The notes beneath the pieces are model-generated. The model worked only from the letters and a program-made list of their open reading frames with translations, ran no database searches and had not been told where the DNA came from. This document shows, in pieces, positions 23,766 through 30,558 of a stretch of 33,832 nt of DNA. Source of the DNA: Planctomycetota bacterium (lineage in GTDB: Bacteria > Planctomycetota > UBA1135). Every line of letters begins with the position of its first letter. Within the stretch, counting starts at the first letter, position 1. The DNA is taken from contig PAHY01000010.1 of NCBI GenBank assembly GCA_002705055.1, positions 1 through 33,832 of the forward strand. Direction: 5' to 3'. The translations under genes and the position numbers were made by a program.

Positions 23766-25550
23766 GTGCCCAGCGCCCTGCTCCCTCTGCTCCTGGCCGC
23801 GCTGCCCCAAGGCGGTTATTACGGCTCCGTCGATGACACCAACTCATCGACCCTGCGCACGACGCTGCACGAGCTGATCGACGATCATCAGCGTTTCCCC
23901 TACACGTCCTCGGGCACGGATACCTGGGACATCCTGGAGGCCGCCGACCAGGATCCTGGCAACAGCGGCCGCATCTTGGATCTGTACAAGAACGCGAGCT
24001 ACGCCAAGGTCGGCGGCGGCAGCGGGCCTTACAACCGGGAGCACACCTGGCCGAACAGCTACGGCTTTCCTCAGGATGGCGGGACCAACTATCCGTACAC
24101 GGATTGCCACCAGCTCTTCCTGTGTGACACGGCGTACAACGGCGCGCGTGATCGGTTGCCGTACGCCGCGGCCTCCGGGGGCGCTGAGTATCCGACCGAC
24201 TTCAACAACGGTGTCGGCGGCGGCAGCGGCGTCTACCCCGGCAACTCGAACTGGGCTCTGGGAAGCGGCAGCGGGGGTGCCTTTGAGGTCTGGCATGACC
24301 GTCGCGGCGATGTGGCGCGCGCGCTCTTCTACCTCGATGTCCGCTACGAGGGCGGCAGTCACGGCGGCAGCGGAGCCAGCGAGCCGGATCTGATCCTGAC
24401 CGACAACGGCGCGCTGATTGCCGGCTCGAACACCGGTCAAAATGAGTCGGTGGCCTACATGGGTTATCTGGCCACGCTGCTGCAGTGGCACGAGCAGGAT
24501 CCGCCGGACGCCCGCGAGATCGCGCGCAATGACGTGATCCAGAGTTTTCAGGGCAACCGCAATCCCTTCATCGATCACCCGGAATGGGTGGCCTGCCTGT
24601 ACGGCAACGACTGCAATCCGATCTCGCTGACGCTCGATCAGAACTCGATCAACCTGGCGACGGGCGGCACCGTGACCATGAGCCTGGAGGCCGGCTCGCT
24701 CTATGCCGGAGTACCCTACCGCGTCCTGGGAACCACCGATGGCACCATGCCGGGCGTGGTCTATCAGGGCATCTCGATCCCGCTCAACCCGACCGGCGAT
24801 TACTTCCGCAGCACGCTGAAGCGGACCAGCCCCTACCTGGCTGGCGACGCGGGCAATCTGGATGCCAGCGGCCAGGCCACGGCGACCTTTACCCTGCCGA
24901 ACACCCTGCCGCTGTGGCTGGATGGCTTCGTGGTGAGCCACGCCTTCGTGGTCTTCGACAGCTTTGGTGTCAGCGTGGTCGGAGCGAGCAACGCCGCCGA
25001 CGTCGCGCTCTACGCCGGCTCGAGCGGCAGCGGCGAGCTGGTCATCAACGAGGTCGACTATGACCAGCCGGGCACCGACACCGCCGAGTTCATCGAGATC
25101 TACAACCGCGGCAATGGCCCGGCCGATCTCAGCGCGGTTGAGCTGGAGCTGATCAATGGCAGCGGCAACGTGGTCTACGAAACGATCGCGCTGTCGGCTG
25201 CGGGCACCACGCTTCCTGCGGGCGGCTACCTGGTCCTCGGTACCAGCAGCGTGATCGCCTCGCTGCCGCCGGGCACGCCGTCGATCCTGTTTGGCGCCGC
25301 GGACAATAACGTCCAGAACGGCGGCTCGAACGGCGATGGCATCAAGCTGCTCGAAGGCGGGACGGTGCTCGATTCGATGAGCTACGAGGCCATCATCAGC
25401 GGAGTCACCGAGGGAGCGAATCACGCCGGCAATGATGACTCGGGCACCACGCAGTCGCTGGCGCGCGTGCCAAACGGGACCGACACCGATCAGAACGCGG
25501 ACGACTTCCGGCTGACGCAGAGCGTCACGCCCGGCGCGGCGAATCAGTAA
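23766..25550 (+). CDS. Secreted endonuclease I with C-terminal lamin-tail-like domain
   Basis: A 594-residue protein starting at GTG, with a hydrophobic signal (ALLPLLLAALPQ) that lacks the usual basic residues. The endonuclease I domain (about 20-280) contains the His-Me-finger motif YNREHTWPNSYGF, with His93 as the probable catalytic base, plus DCHQLFLCD and the late NPFIDHPEWV. A middle beta domain (about 285-415) is followed by a lamin-tail-like domain (about 424-540, GELVINEVDYDQPGTDTAEF). It should cut DNA or RNA outside the cell for nutrient recovery. No ATG occurs in frame nearby. The start is immediately downstream of the solo element end, so the original promoter or first codons may have been altered by insertion. 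It converges with and overlaps sigma fusion D by seven bases. Confidence 0.85.
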   Translation: MPSALLPLLLAALPQGGYYGSVDDTNSSTLRTTLHELIDDHQRFPYTSSGTDTWDILEAADQDPGNSGRILDLYKNASYAKVGGGSGPYNREHTWPNSYGFPQDGGTNYPYTDCHQLFLCDTAYNGARDRLPYAAASGGAEYPTDFNNGVGGGSGVYPGNSNWALGSGSGGAFEVWHDRRGDVARALFYLDVRYEGGSHGGSGASEPDLILTDNGALIAGSNTGQNESVAYMGYLATLLQWHEQDPPDAREIARNDVIQSFQGNRNPFIDHPEWVACLYGNDCNPISLTLDQNSINLATGGTVTMSLEAGSLYAGVPYRVLGTTDGTMPGVVYQGISIPLNPTGDYFRSTLKRTSPYLAGDAGNLDASGQATATFTLPNTLPLWLDGFVVSHAFVVFDSFGVSVVGASNAADVALYAGSSGSGELVINEVDYDQPGTDTAEFIEIYNRGNGPADLSAVELELINGSGNVVYETIALSAAGTTLPAGGYLVLGTSSVIASLPPGTPSILFGAADNNVQNGGSNGDGIKLLEGGTVLDSMSYEAIISGVTEGANHAGNDDSGTTQSLARVPNGTDTDQNADDFRLTQSVTPGAANQ

Positions 25551-28500
25551 CGCAGCGTCTCGCGGGTGCCGTCCGGAGCCTCAAGCTCCCAGTCCCCTGC
25601 CGGCAGCAGGACGCGGGTCGGGAGCACCCAGCGCTGCTCCAGCTCCGAGTGCGGGACCAGGAAGACCAGCTGCGCGCTGTCTTCGCCGGCCCGCCGCAGA
25701 ACCAGATGCGGCGCAAGGTCGGCATCAGCGCCCGGGCCCGCCCAGCCGTCGTCCGGCATCGGCAGTGGCATCCGTTCTGGCAGCGTGAGCGTCCAGGCCG
25801 TGGTCGTGGCATCGACGCGTTCGCGATAGATCCAGCCATCCAGGAAGACCTCGATCTCGAGCGGCGACGCGCCGAGCCCGGAGACGCGCAGACGCCCGTC
25901 GTCCTCCACCGTCGCGCCGCGCACCGCGCGCCCCGCTTCGTCCTGGATCGTCAGCTGCTGCGGCATCCGCACCGAGCCATCGGCGGCGCGCACCTCGAGC
26001 AGGAACTCGCGCCCAGCTTCCAGGCGCAGCGTGTCTGGCGTCCCCGCCGCGGGCAATGCGCGGGCAGGATCGAGCGCGAGCGCAAAACCAGGGGCGGAAA
26101 CGCGCAGCGCGACCTCGTCGCGCCACAGCGCCGGGAACTCGAAACGACCCTGCAGATCGGTGATCGCGGTCAGCGAGCCGGCTTCGGCGCCGCTGCCGAC
26201 CGGAGCGCGCAGGGCAACGACGGCCTCGGCCACGGAGCGACCATCGGGGCCGAGCACGACACCCTCGTAGCTGCGCGGCGCGCGCGGCAGCTGCAGCACG
26301 ACGTCGGCGCGTCCGGCAGGAGCCAGCGGAGCCAGCTGCTGCTGCAGCAGGAGTTCGCCGGTGCGCGAACGCACCTCGACGCGGAAGGCCTCGCCGGGGC
26401 GGACCGCGTCCAACTCGATGCAGGCTTCGGCGTCCGGACGCAGCCGGGCTGCGATGAGGCCGGTCTGGCTGAGCACCGAGGTCAGCACCGTTCCTCGCCG
26501 CGGCGCGAACGCGCGGTCGAGTTCGGGGTCGCTGGAGAGCAGCCCCTGCTCGGACACCATGCGCAGCTCGAGGTTGGCCGCCGCACCCGGCGGCAGCGGG
26601 CCTTGCGGGCCAGCAAGCTGCAGGCGCAGTCCATTCGAAGCAGTCAGCGCGATCTCCTGCACGGACTCCGCACCCGCAAGGCCGCTGCGCTCGATGCGCC
26701 GCGGCGTGTAGCCAGGCGCGCGCACCAGCAGCGCCTCGCTGGAACGGGGCAGCGTGAGCTCGGCGTAGCCCTCGGCATCGGTGCGTCGCTCGCCGGCGGT
26801 CAGCGATGAAGCCAGCCATTCCGGGGCGGAGGCTCGCAGCAGAGCACCCGGGATGGGGCGGCCCGTAGCATCGACCACGCGCAGCGCGACTGCCGGCAGC
26901 TCTTCCAGCTGCAGCACGCCCAGATCGCCGTCAGCTGGAACTTCGGCGAAGCGGAAGCGGCCGTCGCCCCCGCCCGGCGCGTGGACCAGCACCGTCAGCG
27001 ATTCAAACTCGCGCGGATCGCGCAGCACCTCAAAGCAGCCGGTCTCGTCGAGCTCGACGCGGACCACGCCTTCTGGGAGCGCCAAGGCGAGGACGGCGCC
27101 TGCCAGGCTGTCCCAGGCATCGCCCGGGGCAGGTTCGACCTGGCCACGCAGGCGCGGCACGGCAGCGAGCCGGATGCGCAGATCGCTTTCGCCCGCGCGC
27201 ACCCGCAGCCGACCATCGGCCCGTTCGTCCAGGCCGCGGTCATCGATGCGGAAGCGCGGATCATTGCTGACCAGATGCCCAGTCCAGCCGGCGGGCAGAC
27301 CGGCGAAGCGGAACTCCCCGCCGTCGCGGACCTCGACCAGGAAGCGCTTGTAGCTGGCGTAGCGCTGATCGATCTGCCCCAGCAGGGCAAACTCGGGACT
27401 GCCTTCTCGGTAGAGCGGCTCGTCGCCGACCAGCGCCAGGAACAGCCCGCGGCCCGCCTCGTCTTCGGCGCCGTCGGCGGTGCCCGCGATCAGCTGGCGC
27501 TCGGGGAGCACCCAGTTGTGCTGGCCCAGGCCCCAGGATCCCGCCCGCAGTTCCGGCGTGTGATTCAGCGCGCTCAGCTGCAGAACGCCGCTGCCCAGCG
27601 CCTTGTCACGCCGCAGCTGGCCGCCCTCATCGGTGCCGCCCCAGCCCACCGACTGGCCCTCGCGATGGAGGCGCACGCGGGCGCCTTCGACGCCGCTGCC
27701 CTCTTCGTCGACCACGCGGAGCACGAAGGCCGCCGGGGTCGTTTCGAGGCGAGAAGCGCCAGGGTCCCCTTCCACGCTGGCCAGTTCGGCTGACGCAGAA
27801 TCACGTTCACTCTCATCCGGTCGGACCTGTTCGGCCACGATCCCAGAGATGGGATCAGCCGGAGGGGACCCCGACGCGTCCCAAAGATACACGCCCACCG
27901 CAGTGGCGGTGAGGATTCCCCCGGCGACCGCCGCCTTGCCCCACCAGGGGGTGCTGGCGGCCGGAGGAACAACCCAAGGGGCTGGTAAAGGCGCGAGGAG
28001 CGCGCGGCAGGGCGCCATTCCATCCCCCCCGAAACGGCGGCGCATGAGCCGGCGCAGCTCCTCCAGCGCCCGCGAAAGCTGCACCCGCACCGTGACCGGT
28101 TTCATGTCATAGCGCTCGGCAATTTCCGCGGGCGTGAGCCCTTCCACATAGCGAAGCATCAGCAGGTGCCGCCCCGGATCGGGGAGGTCCTGGAGCGCCT
28201 GCATCACCTGCGAGGCGGCCTCACTCTTGCCAAGGAGCTGATCCGGCGTCTCCGGGAGCGCCGCGGATTCCGCCGCGGTGTCCCGGTCCCTCCGATCTTC
28301 GTAGACGCGCTTCTGGAGCAGCTCCTTTTGACGAATGTCCTTTCTGGACCAGGAGATAGCGAAATTCCGGGCGATCGTCCCCAACCAGGCCCGGATGTTC
28401 GACTTGTGCCGCGGAGGACGCTCGATCGCCCGCAGCATGGTGGCCTGCGCCAAGTCGTCTGCCCGGGATTCCCCGACCAGTGCGACGGCGAGAGCCCGGA

Positions 28501-28558
28501 CCCAGCCGGCGTGAGCCAGCAGTTCCTCGGGGTCCAGACTCTCGGGCGCTCGATCCAT
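25544..28558 (-). CDS. Membrane-tethered ECF sigma factor with large extracytoplasmic region (sigma fusion D)
   Basis: A 1004-residue protein, the most diverged of the four fusions. Sigma2 is at about 12-75 (LLAHAGWVRALAVALV, NIRAWLGTIARNFAISWSRK). Sigma4 is at about 108-175 (LTPAEIAERYDMKPVTVRVQ). Only the Cys of the juxtamembrane motif of the others is kept (Cys184 in MAPCRALLAP). The transmembrane helix is at about 208-226, after WWGK. Regulatory-like beta modules occur near 277, 554-625 (VVDATGRPIPGALLRA...TDAEG) and 760-840 (GVVLGPDGRSVAEAVV). An upstream TTG is in frame, but the ATG at 28558 is preferred. It is divergent from the PqqB-like gene with 60 bases between starts. No anti-sigma gene is nearby. 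Confidence 0.85.
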   Translation of the reverse strand: MDRAPESLDPEELLAHAGWVRALAVALVGESRADDLAQATMLRAIERPPRHKSNIRAWLGTIARNFAISWSRKDIRQKELLQKRVYEDRRDRDTAAESAALPETPDQLLGKSEAASQVMQALQDLPDPGRHLLMLRYVEGLTPAEIAERYDMKPVTVRVQLSRALEELRRLMRRRFGGDGMAPCRALLAPLPAPWVVPPAASTPWWGKAAVAGGILTATAVGVYLWDASGSPPADPISGIVAEQVRPDESERDSASAELASVEGDPGASRLETTPAAFVLRVVDEEGSGVEGARVRLHREGQSVGWGGTDEGGQLRRDKALGSGVLQLSALNHTPELRAGSWGLGQHNWVLPERQLIAGTADGAEDEAGRGLFLALVGDEPLYREGSPEFALLGQIDQRYASYKRFLVEVRDGGEFRFAGLPAGWTGHLVSNDPRFRIDDRGLDERADGRLRVRAGESDLRIRLAAVPRLRGQVEPAPGDAWDSLAGAVLALALPEGVVRVELDETGCFEVLRDPREFESLTVLVHAPGGGDGRFRFAEVPADGDLGVLQLEELPAVALRVVDATGRPIPGALLRASAPEWLASSLTAGERRTDAEGYAELTLPRSSEALLVRAPGYTPRRIERSGLAGAESVQEIALTASNGLRLQLAGPQGPLPPGAAANLELRMVSEQGLLSSDPELDRAFAPRRGTVLTSVLSQTGLIAARLRPDAEACIELDAVRPGEAFRVEVRSRTGELLLQQQLAPLAPAGRADVVLQLPRAPRSYEGVVLGPDGRSVAEAVVALRAPVGSGAEAGSLTAITDLQGRFEFPALWRDEVALRVSAPGFALALDPARALPAAGTPDTLRLEAGREFLLEVRAADGSVRMPQQLTIQDEAGRAVRGATVEDDGRLRVSGLGASPLEIEVFLDGWIYRERVDATTTAWTLTLPERMPLPMPDDGWAGPGADADLAPHLVLRRAGEDSAQLVFLVPHSELEQRWVLPTRVLLPAGDWELEAPDGTRETLRY

Positions 28559-28618
28559 GGTTTCGCTCAACAGAAAGCGTGTCTACGCAAGACGTTTCAG
28601 AAAATACGATACGACGCG

Positions 28619-29566
28619 ATGCGGCTGCTCTCTGCCATTCTCCTGGGCCTGTTCGCCTGCGCGGGCCCGGCCCCGCTTCAGGACGAGCTGGGGCCGCCTT
28701 CGCCGCCCACCGGCCAAGTCGCCTACAGGGTTCTGGGGGTAGCGCAGGACGCCGGCCTCCCCCACATCGGCTGCGAATGCGCGCGCTGTGAGGCGGCCCG
28801 GGCGGAAGGGCGTCGCGAGCTGGTCGCCAGCGCTGCCGTCGAGGGGCGGACCGGCTGGTGGCTGCTGGACGCCACGCCAGATCTGCCGGCCCAGATCCAC
28901 GCCCAGGGCTCGATGCCGCAGGGCATCTTTCTGACCCACGCCCACATCGGCCACTACACCGGCCTGATGTACCTGGGGCGTGAGGCGCTCGGCGCGAAGC
29001 AGATGCCGGTCTGGTGCAGCCCGCGCATGGCGGAGTACCTGCGTTCGAATGGGCCGTGGAGCCAACTGATCGAACTGGGCCAGATCGAACTCCACGAGTA
29101 TCACGCAGACATGCCGGTTCGGCTGGAAGAGGGCCTGATGCTCACGCCCTTCCGCGTGCCGCACCGTGATGAGTTCAGTGACACGCACGGGTTTGAGCTG
29201 CGCCATCACGACCCGACCGCGAAGACCCTGGGCGGCAGCTTTGTCTTCCTGCCAGACATTGATCAGTGGGATCGCTGGGATCGCCGGCTCGAGAGCTTCT
29301 TCCGGCCGGGCGCGCACCTGCTGATCGACGGCACCTTCTGGTCGGGCGCGGAGCTGCCGCATCGCGACCTGGACGAGATTCCGCATCCTTTGGTATCCCA
29401 CAGCATCGAACGGTTTCGCGACGCAGCGCGCGAGACTCAGACCACGGTGCGCTTCTTTCACCTGAACCACTCCAACCCGCTTTGGGACCGCCATGGCCCC
29501 GAAGCGCAGCAGCTGGAAGCCGCCGGTTTCCACATCGCGCGTACCGGCGCTCGTCACGACTTCTAG
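28619..29566 (+). CDS. PqqB-like metallo-beta-lactamase-fold lipoprotein
   Basis: A 315-residue protein with a lipoprotein signal, MRLLSAILLGLFAC, Cys14 being the probable acylation site. The mature part resembles PqqB/PhnP-type metallo-beta-lactamase folds. VLGVAQDAGLPHIGCECARC carries a Cys-x-Cys-x2-Cys structural zinc site, and FLTHAHIGHYTGLMYLGREA is the metal motif. That motif reads His-x-His-x-Gly-His, lacking the usual Asp; PqqB proteins also depart from the classical motif. Later HLNHSNP supplies another His. There are no other pqq genes here and PqqB is normally cytoplasmic, so a role in PQQ synthesis is unlikely. It is more probably a surface hydrolase of unknown substrate. It is followed after four bases by the MtfA-like gene. 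Confidence 0.72.
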   Translation: MRLLSAILLGLFACAGPAPLQDELGPPSPPTGQVAYRVLGVAQDAGLPHIGCECARCEAARAEGRRELVASAAVEGRTGWWLLDATPDLPAQIHAQGSMPQGIFLTHAHIGHYTGLMYLGREALGAKQMPVWCSPRMAEYLRSNGPWSQLIELGQIELHEYHADMPVRLEEGLMLTPFRVPHRDEFSDTHGFELRHHDPTAKTLGGSFVFLPDIDQWDRWDRRLESFFRPGAHLLIDGTFWSGAELPHRDLDEIPHPLVSHSIERFRDAARETQTTVRFFHLNHSNPLWDRHGPEAQQLEAAGFHIARTGARHDF

Positions 29567-29570
29567 CCCG

Positions 29571-30338
29571 ATGCCCTTCACCTTTTTGCGCAACTGGAAG
29601 CGCAAGCGAATCATGAAGCAGCCGTTCCCCGCGACCTGGGAACCGCACCTTCATGGCCTGCCCTTCTTCCATCAGCTCAACGGCGAGGAGCAGGCCAAGC
29701 TGCGTCGGATGGTGCAGGTCTTCGTCGCCGAGAAGGACTTCGAGGGATGCGGCGGCCTGAAGATCGACAACAGCATGCGCGTCGGCATTGCGGCGCAGGC
29801 CTGCCTGCTGATCCTGCACCTGGATCACGACTGGTATCACCGCGTGCGAACGATTCTGGTCTACCCGAGCAGCTTCCGCTCCAGCTTCTCCGAGACCGGG
29901 CCGGGCGGCGTGGTCGGCCCGCCATCGAGTGCGGCGCATGCCGGCGAAGCCTGGCTGGGCGGCGAGGTCATCTTTGCCTGGGACAGCGCTTTTGCCGGCG
30001 GACGCGACGGAGAGGACGGCCGCAATCCGGTCTTCCATGAGTTCGCGCACAAGCTCGACATGCTCGACGGCTACGCCGACGGCACCCCGCCCCTTGCCAG
30101 CCGGGAGCAGGCCGAGGCTTGGCGCGCCATCGCGACCCAGTCCTTTCATGAGCTGCGCCAGGACGCCGAAGCGCGGCGGCGGACCCTGCTCGACCCCTAC
30201 GGCGCCACCAGCCCTGCCGAGTTCTTCGCCGTGTCAACGGAGTGCTTCTTCGAGCAGGGTCGGCAGCTGAAGGCGGAGCATCCGAGCCTCTACGACCAGC
30301 TGCGACGCTTCTACCGCCAGGACCCGGCGCTGCGTTAG
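29571..30338 (+). CDS. mtfA: MtfA-family zinc peptidase (M90)
   Basis: A 255-residue protein close to the usual MtfA length. An N-terminal basic helix (FLRNWKRKRIMKQP) precedes the conserved FFHQLNGEEQAKLRRMVQVF and DFEGCGGLKIDNSMRVGIAA. The zinc-binding motif HEFAHKLDMLDG has His156, Glu157 and His160. A downstream Glu region (AEFFAVSTECFFEQ) supplies the family's third ligand and conserved end. In E. coli MtfA binds the glucose repressor Mlc and has aminopeptidase activity; no Mlc or phosphotransferase gene is visible here, so only the peptidase role is carried over. It is predicted cytoplasmic. Four bases separate it from the PqqB-like gene, so they form one transcript. Confidence 0.88.
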   Translation: MPFTFLRNWKRKRIMKQPFPATWEPHLHGLPFFHQLNGEEQAKLRRMVQVFVAEKDFEGCGGLKIDNSMRVGIAAQACLLILHLDHDWYHRVRTILVYPSSFRSSFSETGPGGVVGPPSSAAHAGEAWLGGEVIFAWDSAFAGGRDGEDGRNPVFHEFAHKLDMLDGYADGTPPLASREQAEAWRAIATQSFHELRQDAEARRRTLLDPYGATSPAEFFAVSTECFFEQGRQLKAEHPSLYDQLRRFYRQDPALR

Positions 30339-30508
30339 GCAGACAGCCAAGGAAAGTCGGGACTGGCCGGCGAACCGGGGCCAAATCTGCCGATTGGAGG
30401 GGTGAAGCCTCGTTTTTGGGGGCGGACGGGGAACTGAATCGGATTCCGGCTCAGGGCGCGGAAGGAACATCCGCCAAGGAAGATGGCTTGGACGAGTAGG
30501 AAAAGCGC

Positions 30509-30542
30509 TTGCCCCCCGTCCCCACACGACTACCCTGGTAGT
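30509..30542 (+). promoter_or_regulatory. Candidate promoter with overlapping dyad upstream of the beta-repeat protein
   Basis: TTGCCC (30509-30514) and TACCCT (30531-30536) are 16 bases apart and loosely resemble -35/-10 boxes. A perfect dyad ACTACC-CT-GGTAGT (30529-30542) overlaps the second box, 16 bases before the ATG. An operator is possible. The rest of the 220-base gap from 30339 shows no gene or clear terminator. Confidence 0.25.
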
Positions 30543-30558
30543 TGAAACGCCGTTCCGC

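Noticed and set aside
23844..25424. 526-codon minus-strand frame opposite the endonuclease gene
   Set aside because: The endonuclease motif NREHTWPNSYGF and the lamin-tail-like domain are on the plus strand; the antisense frame has no family features.
28619..29566. Calling the PqqB-like gene a PQQ biosynthesis gene
   Set aside because: It has a lipoprotein signal, an altered metal motif and no other pqq genes nearby.
29571..30338. A role for the MtfA homologue in controlling Mlc and glucose uptake
   Set aside because: That role is known from E. coli; no Mlc or phosphotransferase gene is visible here, so only peptidase activity is inferred.
30339..30558. A small gene or RNA in the longest intergenic gap
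   Set aside because: No frame with a credible start and ribosome-binding site and no strong RNA fold was seen; only a weak promoter-like site near 30509-30542.
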